This document shows positions 33,630 through 41,653 of a stretch of 64,000 nt of DNA, piece by piece. This DNA comes from Verrucomicrobiales bacterium (GTDB lineage Bacteria; Verrucomicrobiota; Verrucomicrobiia; Verrucomicrobiales; DEV007). The translations under genes were made by a program, and so were the position numbers. The first letter of the stretch is position 1. Each line of letters opens with the position of its first letter. The notes below the pieces were generated by a model that saw nothing but the letters and a program-made list of their open reading frames with translations, was not told the DNA's origin and searched no databases. Where the stretch lies: NCBI GenBank assembly GCA_029213195.1, contig JARGNI010000004.1:62001-126000 (forward strand), read 5' to 3'.

Positions 33630-34106
33630 ATGGATTCACAAAAAGAAGAGAAACGCGGTATCCTCGAGAACCGCCTCTGGCGCCTGGCCATTGTGCTCTT
33701 CGCCTATGCTGCCCAGTGTCTGCTCATCGGCCTCCTGAGAGGAATACCATTTCGAGACATCTTCCTGGTCCCCGTGATCTATTCCCTCTACCTGCCCCAG
33801 ATCCTGCTCATCGGTTTCCTCCTGTCGCTCTGGTGGATACTGGATCGGAGAATCCCGCTCTTCGTCATCATCCTCGTTTATGCAATTCCCGCGGTCCTGA
33901 TAATCTCGCTGCCAAAAGGCCCTCCTGGAATGAGCGAAGAGGAACGGGCCGCCATCGAGGAAGCCATGGGAGAAGGTTTTTTGGAAGAAATCGAGGAACG
34001 GAACCGCCAGATTCTCGAAGATCGAAAGAACTCGGAAACAGACCCAACGCGGGCCGCTGGTGGAGACGCCCCCGATCCAGCGAGTACAGAACCAAAACCG
34101 GAGTAA
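33630..34106 (+). CDS. Small membrane protein, unknown function
   Basis: 158 residues from ATG 33630. Three hydrophobic segments (LAIVLFAYAAQCLLIGLL, IFLVPVIYSLYLPQILLIGFL split by a short loop, and FVIILVYAIPAVLIISL) and an acidic cytoplasmic-type tail of about 60 residues rich in Glu and Pro. No family recognised. It ends 8 bases before the next gene, so they are probably co-transcribed. Confidence 0.6.
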   Translation: MDSQKEEKRGILENRLWRLAIVLFAYAAQCLLIGLLRGIPFRDIFLVPVIYSLYLPQILLIGFLLSLWWILDRRIPLFVIILVYAIPAVLIISLPKGPPGMSEEERAAIEEAMGEGFLEEIEERNRQILEDRKNSETDPTRAAGGDAPDPASTEPKPE

Positions 34107-34114
34107 CCCAAGAC

Positions 34115-34621
34115 ATGACCACCCTCGCCTACATCGACGTTCGTCCCTTCCTGTTCCTCGTAGGCCTTCCTTTATTCATCGGTCTCGCTCTCTTGATCGG
34201 TCGCTTCGCTTGGAGAAAGGCCCCAAAGCGAACCGTGGCATTCTTCTCCACCCTGCTCTACACCGCGCTCTTCACCCTCTTCCTCACCGGTTTCGGTCCC
34301 TTCATCGATCAGGAGGAAACTCGTGAATACCTCATGACTTGGGAGCTCAATGAGGGCGGCTCCGACGAAAAGAGGGAAACGGAAGTCGTTCTCTCGTTTG
34401 TCGATTTCCCCGGCTACTACATCGGGGAATACTCGGATGACCTGGCGATCCATCTTCGGGAACAGGCAAACCGGGAAGTGAAAGTTCTCTTCGAGGTCAC
34501 CTCGGACTACGGAAAGGTCCGCGGTTTCAACGCGACAGAAATCGGCGGACTTCGGGAGTGGAAATCGGAATGGGGATACGCCGGCACAAAGGGATCCCCG
34601 GAGGAATCGCCATGGGACTGA
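34115..34621 (+). CDS. Membrane protein, unknown function
   Basis: 168 residues. Two N-terminal membrane helices (LFLVGLPLFIGLALLIG and VAFFSTLLYTALFTLFL) then a soluble C-terminal domain of about 110 residues (VVLSFVDFPGYYIGEYSDDL, VLFEVTSDYGKVRGFN). No family recognised. The end overlaps the DUF2071 gene by 10 bases, which ties it to that gene and the desaturase. Confidence 0.58.
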   Translation: MTTLAYIDVRPFLFLVGLPLFIGLALLIGRFAWRKAPKRTVAFFSTLLYTALFTLFLTGFGPFIDQEETREYLMTWELNEGGSDEKRETEVVLSFVDFPGYYIGEYSDDLAIHLREQANREVKVLFEVTSDYGKVRGFNATEIGGLREWKSEWGYAGTKGSPEESPWD

Positions 34622-35436
34622 CGCCTGCCATCCAACCTGACGTTCGAAGCGAGGCAAACCCCAGGGCCGCTGTTGCGGAAATGACTGCGAAATCCGACTC
34701 GGACCTGGCGCGGGAGGCGATGGCTGGCCGGTTCGGAGAAACCGTATTCCTCGCCGACTGGGTCGAGATGACCTTTCTGCACTTCCGAGTGGAGGAAGAA
34801 CGACTCGCGAAATGGACGCGTTTCACGCCGGATCGATTCGAGGGCGAATGCTATGTCTCGCTGGTGTCCTTTACGATGAATCGACTTCGATTTTTTCGGG
34901 GTGGTGCTCTCACTCGGTGGATGACCCTGCCGCTTTCCTCCCATCGATTCCTCAATCTGCGGACCTATGTTCGTCACCAGGGGGAATCAGGGATTCTCTT
35001 TCTCAGCGAATGGCTCAATCACCGACTCGCCGTTGCGCTCGGTCCACGGACCTTTGGCCTGCCGTATCAGCTGGCGAAGATCGACTCGAAGTTCGATCCC
35101 CAGGAAAGCGAGGCCCAGGTGGAAACGCGAGAAGACCGGCTCGGATTTCGAGCGGTCGCGACCGAACCTCCCCGCTCCGTTTCTCCCGAAACCCGCGACT
35201 ACTTTCTCCTCGAACGCTATTCCGCCTTCACCGAGGCTGGTCGTCGCCCCAAGCAGTTCCGCGTCTGGCACCCCTCGTGGAAAGTCAGCCCGACCACCGA
35301 AGTCGAGTGGGAAGATCGTTCTCTCCTCGAACATTCCGGAGGAGACCTGTTCGAAGACGCAGAATTCGTCGGTGGTCATCTCACCACCGGTCTCGAGGAC
35401 GTTTGGATGGGACGTCCCCACCCGGTCCAGATATGA
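34612..35436 (+). CDS. DUF2071-family protein
   Basis: 274 residues from ATG 34612. The DUF2071/YqjF pattern is clear: ETVFLADWVEMTFLHFRVEEE, SHRFLNLRTYVRHQGESGILFLSEW, LPYQLAKI and a closing FRVWHPSWKV region. The fold resembles acetoacetate-decarboxylase-like beta cones; no activity is established. Its stop overlaps the desaturase start as ATGA, so the two are translationally coupled. Confidence 0.75.
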   Translation: MGLTPAIQPDVRSEANPRAAVAEMTAKSDSDLAREAMAGRFGETVFLADWVEMTFLHFRVEEERLAKWTRFTPDRFEGECYVSLVSFTMNRLRFFRGGALTRWMTLPLSSHRFLNLRTYVRHQGESGILFLSEWLNHRLAVALGPRTFGLPYQLAKIDSKFDPQESEAQVETREDRLGFRAVATEPPRSVSPETRDYFLLERYSAFTEAGRRPKQFRVWHPSWKVSPTTEVEWEDRSLLEHSGGDLFEDAEFVGGHLTTGLEDVWMGRPHPVQI

Positions 35437-36365
35437 AAGAAACTGCTCAAACCGTGGGGCGGATGTGCCCTGTCGATCCGGACTGCAATCCAGAGGAAGG
35501 CCGGGTCCGCTGGGATCCAACCAAGTCGCTCTGGTATTCCGCCCACGTTCTCCTCGGGATCGTTGGGATGGCGTCGGGGTTCTCCTGGCCTGCCTTTTTC
35601 GTCTGTGGACTTCTCACCGTCGTGACTCTCTGCGCCGGTCACACCGTCGGTCTGCACCGATTGCTGATTCATCGAAGTTTTCAGGCACCTCGCTGGTTGG
35701 AACACCTTCTCGTCTACCTCGGCACTCTTGTCGGAATGGGTGGGCCCTTCTCCATGCTCTATCTGCACGACATCCGGGATTGGTCGCAGAGGCACCCAAG
35801 GTGTCACCGGTTCTACATCCACCAGGCCTCGTTCTGGAAAGACTGGATCTACAACCTGCATTGTCGTTTCGAGCTCACCCATCCCCCCGTTTTCGAGATC
35901 GAGCCGAGCGTTCGAGAAAACCGGTTCTACCAGTTCCTCGAAAAAACCTGGATGGGCCAGCAGATCGTCCTCGCCGTTCCCCTCTATCTCCTCGGAGGGC
36001 TGCCCTGGGTCCTGCTCGGCATTTCGGGTCGCATCGCCCTCTCGCTGACCGGCCACTGGCTGATCGGCTATTTCGCCCACAATCGAGGGGCGCGTCGGTG
36101 GATTCTCGAAGGCCACTCGATCCAGGGATACAACCTTCCCGGTCTGGGCCTCCTGACCATGGGAGAGGGCTGGCACAACAATCACCATGCCTTTCCTGAA
36201 TCGGCGAGATTGGGACATCGCGGCCAGAGCGACCCCGGTTGGTGGTTGATCCGATTTCTCGAATGGATGGGGCTCGCCCACAACGTCCAGTCTCCCGAAA
36301 TCCTGCCTCCCCGTCCCGAGCGGAAACGAATCCAGATCGGAACCGCGGATTCTCCAACAGCATGA
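35433..36365 (+). CDS. Fatty-acid desaturase (acyl-CoA/acyl-lipid type)
   Basis: 310 residues from ATG 35433. Box 1 is HRLLIH (GLHRLLIHRSF) and box 3 GWHNNHH. The middle box of standard delta-9 enzymes (HRxHH) is replaced by HDIRDWSQRHPRCH, a variant found in a bacterial subfamily. Membrane helices surround the boxes (LLGIVGMASGFSWPAFFVCG, YLLGGLPWVLLGISG). It would insert a double bond in a membrane fatty acid with a di-iron centre; position is unknown. It is coupled to the DUF2071 gene by a 4-base overlap. Confidence 0.85.
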   Translation: MKETAQTVGRMCPVDPDCNPEEGRVRWDPTKSLWYSAHVLLGIVGMASGFSWPAFFVCGLLTVVTLCAGHTVGLHRLLIHRSFQAPRWLEHLLVYLGTLVGMGGPFSMLYLHDIRDWSQRHPRCHRFYIHQASFWKDWIYNLHCRFELTHPPVFEIEPSVRENRFYQFLEKTWMGQQIVLAVPLYLLGGLPWVLLGISGRIALSLTGHWLIGYFAHNRGARRWILEGHSIQGYNLPGLGLLTMGEGWHNNHHAFPESARLGHRGQSDPGWWLIRFLEWMGLAHNVQSPEILPPRPERKRIQIGTADSPTA

Positions 36366-36434
36366 ATCTTTTCGATTCGAATTCCCCATTCAATTTGTTT
36401 GCAAAGCCTCTCTTTCTGCCGGTTCATTCCCTCA

Positions 36435-37970
36435 ATGGAAGACAATCCCTTTCGAGAGGCCGATCTCAGTCTCAGGAATCACCCCGAATCCTGTATCCTG
36501 GTCATTTTTGGAGCGACCGGTGACCTGACCCACCGAAAGCTCATCCCCGCCCTCTACAATCTCGCCGCCGACGGCGATCTCCCCGCCGGGCTCCGGGTCG
36601 TCGGTTTTGCAAGAAGGGACAAGCCCGACGACGTTTTCCGCGAGGGTCTCGAGGAATTGAACAGGAAGGTCTCTCGCCAGGGCCACGACGACGATCTCTG
36701 GGAACAATTTTCCCAAAGCATCACCTACCACCAGAGCACCTTCACCGACGAAGACGGTTATGCTTCGCTGAAGAAGCGTCTCGACGAGATGGAAGCAGAT
36801 GGCGCGAGTCCCAATCGTCTCTTCTACATCGCCTCTGCCCCGGAATTTTTCGACGATATCCTCCTGCATCTCAAGAAGGCGAAACTCAACGAGTCCGAAA
36901 ACGGCTGGTGCCGTGCCGTGGTCGAGAAACCTTTCGGAACCGATCTCGCGACGGCCCAGCATCTCAACGAAGTGGTCAACGAGACTTTCGAGGAGAAAGA
37001 CACCTACCGGATCGATCACTACCTCGGCAAGGAAACGGCGCAGAACATCATGGTGCTGCGCTTTGCGAACCAGCTTTTCGAGGTGCTCTGGAACAACCGA
37101 TTCATCGATCATGTCCAGATCACCTGTGCCGAGCCTCTCGGGATGGAAGGAGGACGAGGAGGCTACTACGACAAATCGGGAGCCCTTCGCGACATGGTTC
37201 AGAATCACCTCCTCCAGCTCCTCAGCCTCATCGCGATGGAGCCTCCGGCGGATCTTTCGGCGGATGGAGTTCGAGACGAGAAGGTCAAAGTCCTCAAGTC
37301 TCTTCGACCCTTTGCCGATGCCGAGGAAGTCGGCGAGAGCGTCGTTCGTGCGCAATACACCGCCGGCACGGTCGATGGAGAAGAAGTCGTCGGGTATCGC
37401 CGGGAAGACCGGGTCAACCCGGGCTCGATGACAGAAACTTATGTCGCGCTCAAGATCATGATCGACAACTGGCGCTGGGAAGGCGTCCCCTTCTACATGC
37501 GAATGGGCAAACGGCTCCCCAAGAAAGGCACCGAGATCTCGATCCACTACAAGGAAGCACCCAACGTCCTCTTCAACGCCGGGGTCGGCGCCGAAGCCAT
37601 GCCGGGCAACGTTCTCGTCATCCGGATCCAGCCCAACGAAGGGATCTCCCTGGGCATGCGCTCGAAGCGACCGGGCCCCGCCGCTACCCTCCAGCCCGTG
37701 AAGATGGACTTCCGCTACCAGACCAGTTTTGGAAAAAGCAGTCCCGAGGCCTACGAACGCCTACTCCTCGATGCGATGGCCGGAGATGCCACGCTCTTTG
37801 CCCGGAAAGACGAAGTCGAACACGCCTGGCGCTATGTCGACCAGATCGAAGACGCCTGGCACAAGTCGGCTCATCCTCCGAAGATGGCCGAATACCCGGC
37901 CGGATCCTGGGGTCCCCGAGAGGCCGATGAGTTGCTCGAAGATGATGGACACGAGTGGCGACGACTGTAG
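36435..37970 (+). CDS. zwf: Glucose-6-phosphate 1-dehydrogenase
   Basis: 511 residues from ATG 36435, the usual length. NADP motif FGATGDLTHRKLIPALYNL, active site RIDHYLGKE with the catalytic His, EKPFGTDL, FANQLFEVLWNNRFIDHVQI and GYYDKSGALRDMVQNHLLQL are all conserved. It makes 6-phosphogluconolactone and NADPH for the oxidative pentose-phosphate path. It is transcribed alone; no pgl or gnd gene is in the window. The 183 bases after it include a small CGTGAC/GTCACG hairpin (38009-38024). Confidence 0.96.
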   Translation: MEDNPFREADLSLRNHPESCILVIFGATGDLTHRKLIPALYNLAADGDLPAGLRVVGFARRDKPDDVFREGLEELNRKVSRQGHDDDLWEQFSQSITYHQSTFTDEDGYASLKKRLDEMEADGASPNRLFYIASAPEFFDDILLHLKKAKLNESENGWCRAVVEKPFGTDLATAQHLNEVVNETFEEKDTYRIDHYLGKETAQNIMVLRFANQLFEVLWNNRFIDHVQITCAEPLGMEGGRGGYYDKSGALRDMVQNHLLQLLSLIAMEPPADLSADGVRDEKVKVLKSLRPFADAEEVGESVVRAQYTAGTVDGEEVVGYRREDRVNPGSMTETYVALKIMIDNWRWEGVPFYMRMGKRLPKKGTEISIHYKEAPNVLFNAGVGAEAMPGNVLVIRIQPNEGISLGMRSKRPGPAATLQPVKMDFRYQTSFGKSSPEAYERLLLDAMAGDATLFARKDEVEHAWRYVDQIEDAWHKSAHPPKMAEYPAGSWGPREADELLEDDGHEWRRL

Positions 37971-38153
37971 TCGCGCAGATCACGACCTATCCCTCTTAGT
38001 GGCTCACTCGTGACTTTCGTCACGACCTTCGTGTATAAATACTAAAATTTCTGGAATCCCGGTCCAGCCGGAGATTCGGTTTTGCCGCGCTTGAAGGGAG
38101 AAATTTTTTGAATTCCATTTGAGCATCCATTTCGATCCGGGCTACTCTCCGAA

Positions 38154-39263
38154 ATGCACAGCAGCGCTCCCCTTGGCCAAATGCTCCTGACCGGAGTCCC
38201 CGGAACCGAACTCGATTCCGAGACTGCCGCTCGCTTCAAGAAACTCCAGCCTGGTGGTTTTATTCTCTTCGGAAGAAACATCGAATCGCCCGATCAGCTT
38301 CGGAAACTGATCGATGATCTGCGCGACCTCAGTGAGATCGAACCGTTCATCACCATCGACCAGGAGGGAGGGAGAGTCTCCCGCCTTCGCCTCATCGGGA
38401 GCGAGCCTCCCAATGCGCAGCAACTTCGCGAGAAAGGCGACCTCAAGCTGATCGAGCAGCACGGCCGGCTCACGGGTCAGATCCTCCGCATGTTCGGTTT
38501 CAACCTTGATCTTTGTCCGGTGTTGGATCTGTCCTACGACGATGAGGCGGACAACTCCTTGAAAGGACGCTGCTGGGGCAAGTCGCCCGAGGAAGTCATC
38601 CAGAACGCCACGCTCTTCAATCTCGGCCTCCGCAAGGAAGGCATCCTGAGCTCCGGGAAGCACTTTCCCGGCTACGCCTCCGCCGAATGCGACCCTCATC
38701 ATGAACTTCCCATCATCAACAAGACGCTGGAAGAGATGGAAGCCGATGAGCTGAAGCCATTTCGCGCACTCCTTCCCGATCTCGACAGCATCATGACCTG
38801 TCACTCCCACTATCCTTGCTGGGATGCCGACCGTCCCCGCTGGCCGGCCTCGCTCTCGAAGAATATCATCGGACAATTCTTGCGAAATCAACTCGCCTAC
38901 GACGGCCTCGTCATGACCGACGATCTCGATATGGGAGCGATCCTCAACGAAGTCACCTTCGAAGACACGATCCGAGCCTGTATCGAAGCGGGGAACGATC
39001 TCGCCATGATCTGTCACCGGGTCGAGCTGGTCGAAAAGGCAGCCGAGGTCATCGAGACCCTTCCGGATCCCATTCTCCACGACGCCCTTGTTCGCATTGA
39101 GAAGACCAAGAAAAAGATGAAGTCCCCCTTCGAATGGTCCCTCGAGAGATTCCAGGAGATCGACAGTCGGATCTGGGATCTTCGGGTTGCTACCCTGGGA
39201 GAAGAAGGCGCAAAAGAACTCTCGGTCGAAGACGGGAAACGTTCTCCGGTCGAACTCTACTGA
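38154..39263 (+). CDS. nagZ: Glycoside hydrolase family 3 beta-N-acetylhexosaminidase (NagZ-like)
   Basis: 369 residues, single-domain GH3. GGFILFGRNIESPDQL, ITIDQEGGRVSRL, FNLDLCPVLDLS, the catalytic loop SGKHFPGYASAECDPHHELP, and nucleophile region VMTDDLDMGAI are typical of NagZ. It would release GlcNAc from muropeptides during peptidoglycan recycling in the cytoplasm (no signal peptide is visible). A small GCGAG-AAGTT-CTCGC hairpin (39264-39278) stands directly after the stop, facing the convergent PrsW gene. Confidence 0.88.
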   Translation: MHSSAPLGQMLLTGVPGTELDSETAARFKKLQPGGFILFGRNIESPDQLRKLIDDLRDLSEIEPFITIDQEGGRVSRLRLIGSEPPNAQQLREKGDLKLIEQHGRLTGQILRMFGFNLDLCPVLDLSYDDEADNSLKGRCWGKSPEEVIQNATLFNLGLRKEGILSSGKHFPGYASAECDPHHELPIINKTLEEMEADELKPFRALLPDLDSIMTCHSHYPCWDADRPRWPASLSKNIIGQFLRNQLAYDGLVMTDDLDMGAILNEVTFEDTIRACIEAGNDLAMICHRVELVEKAAEVIETLPDPILHDALVRIEKTKKKMKSPFEWSLERFQEIDSRIWDLRVATLGEEGAKELSVEDGKRSPVELY

Positions 39264-39284
39264 GCGAGAAGTTCTCGCACCTCC

Positions 39285-39947
39285 TTATTCCCACTGCGTC
39301 CCCTCCGTTTCCGGAGCACGAATCTCCATCTTCTTCATGAGGCAGAGAAACGCGATGAAGAAGCAGAACGCCACGAGCATGCCAGCGACGAGGTGTCCTT
39401 CCCACATCGTCCAATTGAAGGCGCCGTGGTAAAGCGAAGCGAGAAGCAGCCCTCCGATAGCAATGGCTCCTCCCCTCGCACCTCCTCGCCGTTTCGCCAG
39501 GGTCAAGGCATAGCCTGACCATCCCGTTGCGACTCCGTGCATCAGGCAGGTCGAAAAAGACCGCAACACCATGAGCATCCGAGAATCCTCTTCCCCTTCG
39601 GAGAAACGGATCAAGTAGACGAGATTTTCCTCGATTGCGAAACCCATTCCACAGGCGAGGCCAAGAATGTAAAAGAAGGGTGTCAGGGAACGTGCCCCCC
39701 AGACGAGCAGGAAGTAGAGCGGGAGAGGCTTGAGAAGCTCCTCGAAGACGGGTCCGACCACCACGGCAGTGAATCGGTAGGCGTTGGTCAGGTCGAGCCA
39801 TCGGTAGAGCGGAGGCGAAACCAGGTAGATGACCAGGAAAGAAACCGCCCCCCAACAGAAACATCCAAAGAGTGGACGGCTGTGCCGGAGCAGGCCCCAC
39901 ATGAAGAGCAAGGGAATGATCGTCCCGATAAAGACGGCTTCTACCAT
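39285..39947 (-). CDS. PrsW-family intramembrane metalloprotease
   Basis: 220 residues with about seven membrane helices. The four family motifs are present: VFEELLKPLPLYFLL (EExxK), GFAIEENLVYL (ExxxEN), CLMHGVATGWSGYAL (His) and LYHGAFNW (His). PrsW proteins cut anti-sigma factors or related membrane proteins; the target here is unknown. It is convergent with nagZ and divergent from an outer-membrane barrel gene. Confidence 0.82.
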   Translation of the reverse strand: MVEAVFIGTIIPLLFMWGLLRHSRPLFGCFCWGAVSFLVIYLVSPPLYRWLDLTNAYRFTAVVVGPVFEELLKPLPLYFLLVWGARSLTPFFYILGLACGMGFAIEENLVYLIRFSEGEEDSRMLMVLRSFSTCLMHGVATGWSGYALTLAKRRGGARGGAIAIGGLLLASLYHGAFNWTMWEGHLVAGMLVAFCFFIAFLCLMKKMEIRAPETEGTQWE

Positions 39948-40087
39948 GGAAGGAACCTAGGCGAATCCCCCGATACGACAAGCCCTACGACGTTGGCAAA
40001 ACCGGGTAGCTCCTTCGCGCCGGACACGGGGAAGTTTCCGGTAATTTCTTCTCCCGCAGGCGCGTTCTGTGCGTATGGTTGCCTGAC

Positions 40088-40984
40088 ATGATTCTCAGAT
40101 CGACCCTCACCACCCTCCTGGGTGGCACCCTGTTCGCTTTCTCTTCTCTCTCAGCAGAAGAGCGATCGACCGAAGAATCCTTCATTCCCAATTTCGCGAT
40201 CGCAGGCAGCTATTTCAGCTGGGGCGGAGAATCCGATTTTTCGAATCGCCCCGGTACCTTCTCGAACAATGAGTTCGGGATCACTGCGAATGTTCCCATC
40301 GTGATGCGGGACGGGTTTCGTCTCACAGCGGGTGTCAGTTATCGTCGCAATACCCTCGATTTCAACGGATCGGGTTTCCCTTTCGGGACGCAGTCTCTCG
40401 ATCTCGACCGTCTCGACATCCCTTTCAACCTGTGGAAGGACTTCAATGATCGCTGGAAGATGTGGGTGCGGCTCCAGCCAGGTTGGTATTCCGATTTCAA
40501 TTCGGTCAATTCCGACGATTTTATCCTGACCTCGCTCGCTCTCCTCTCCTACCAGTGGAATGACACGACCCGGATTGCATTTGGAGCTTACTACTCTCGC
40601 GATCTCGGGGAAGAACGGGTCCTTCCGGCGATCGGTTTCATCTTCGAGCCCGATCAACATTGGTCGCTGGCCCTCACCTTTCCCCGCGCGGAGTTGGCCT
40701 ATGCTCCAAACGAGGACATTCTCTTCACAGCCCGGGCTCTCCTGAGCGGGGCTGGCTGGAACATCACCGATCCTGCCGGCGGTGCTGCCGATGTCGATCT
40801 CAACTACCGAAGCATCCGCGTCGGAGGAGGCGTCGACGCCCGGATCACCGGTCCCTGGTGGGCTTATGTAGACGCCGGGGTGCAACTCGGCCAGGAACTC
40901 ACCATCGAAGGCGCCAACTACACGTTTCAACAAGATCTGGAGAACAGCGCCTACGTGACGGGTGGCATCCGGCTCCGATTCTGA
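40088..40984 (+). CDS. Outer-membrane beta-barrel protein (DUF6268-like), unknown role
   Basis: 298 residues from ATG 40088. Signal peptide 1-24 (LSAEE). Repeating amphipathic strands (FRLTAGVSYRRNTLDF, RWKMWVRLQPGWYSDF, RIAFGAYYSRDLG, LPAIGFIFEPDQHWSLALTF) end in a C-terminal aromatic residue (GGIRLRF), as required for outer-membrane assembly. No transport signature. It stops 9 bases before the convergent lipoprotein gene. Confidence 0.72.
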   Translation: MILRSTLTTLLGGTLFAFSSLSAEERSTEESFIPNFAIAGSYFSWGGESDFSNRPGTFSNNEFGITANVPIVMRDGFRLTAGVSYRRNTLDFNGSGFPFGTQSLDLDRLDIPFNLWKDFNDRWKMWVRLQPGWYSDFNSVNSDDFILTSLALLSYQWNDTTRIAFGAYYSRDLGEERVLPAIGFIFEPDQHWSLALTFPRAELAYAPNEDILFTARALLSGAGWNITDPAGGAADVDLNYRSIRVGGGVDARITGPWWAYVDAGVQLGQELTIEGANYTFQQDLENSAYVTGGIRLRF

Positions 40985-40993
40985 GCGGATCGC

Positions 40994-41653
40994 TTATTCG
41001 ATCCCGGTGGCGCGGGCATACTGTCCGGGAGACAGCATCTTTTTCACATCGTCCATGGAAAGGGCGACGTTTTGTCGATACCCGGCTTCCTGGCGCACAC
41101 CATCCGCGACCACCGAGTTGTCATAGGCCCGATTGAGTTCCCGATTGCCTCCTGTCTCGAATCGCCTGTTGGAACCCTCTACGGAAGCGGTCTGGATAGA
41201 GTCGTAGTCCACCGCACGCTCCGATCGGCTCTTGAAGAGTCGGTTCGACTGCCTCGACTCCGTGGCTCCGTTTTCTCGAGCCCGATTCGAAAAATCATCG
41301 GTTTCCCGGGCACCCCGAAACTCTTGTCGCTGGAGGTATTCGGGAGTCGAGAACTCGTTGGTGGCTACCTTGGACTTGCGGAAACGAGCATTCCTCGTCT
41401 GGAAATCTCCATCCAAGCCGCGGGGTTTTTCTCCTGCGAAGAGATTCTCATTGTCTGCCTTGATCGACCCATCCTCCGCGATGGAGTAGCCACTCTCGGC
41501 AAACTTCTCTCGCAGCTTGTTCTCGTCGCCGCTCCCCGCAAAGGTGAAGGTGGACCGGGTCGATTTCACCTCACGGGTCGTGCACTGGCAGAAGGAGGCC
41601 AGGACAAGAACTGCGGCCAGGGATCGGCCTATGCGATGGAGAAATGTCACCAT
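40994..41653 (-). CDS. Lipoprotein, unknown function
   Basis: 219 residues. An N-terminal hydrophobic segment ends in SFCQC, a plausible lipobox (Cys22 or Cys24). The rest is hydrophilic, rich in Arg, Asn, Glu and Ser, with little predicted structure, and ends in ALSMDDVKKMLSPGQYA. The ATG overlaps the stop of the giant TPR gene by 7 bases, so both come from one transcript and may share an envelope role. Confidence 0.6.
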   Translation of the reverse strand: MVTFLHRIGRSLAAVLVLASFCQCTTREVKSTRSTFTFAGSGDENKLREKFAESGYSIAEDGSIKADNENLFAGEKPRGLDGDFQTRNARFRKSKVATNEFSTPEYLQRQEFRGARETDDFSNRARENGATESRQSNRLFKSRSERAVDYDSIQTASVEGSNRRFETGGNRELNRAYDNSVVADGVRQEAGYRQNVALSMDDVKKMLSPGQYARATGIE

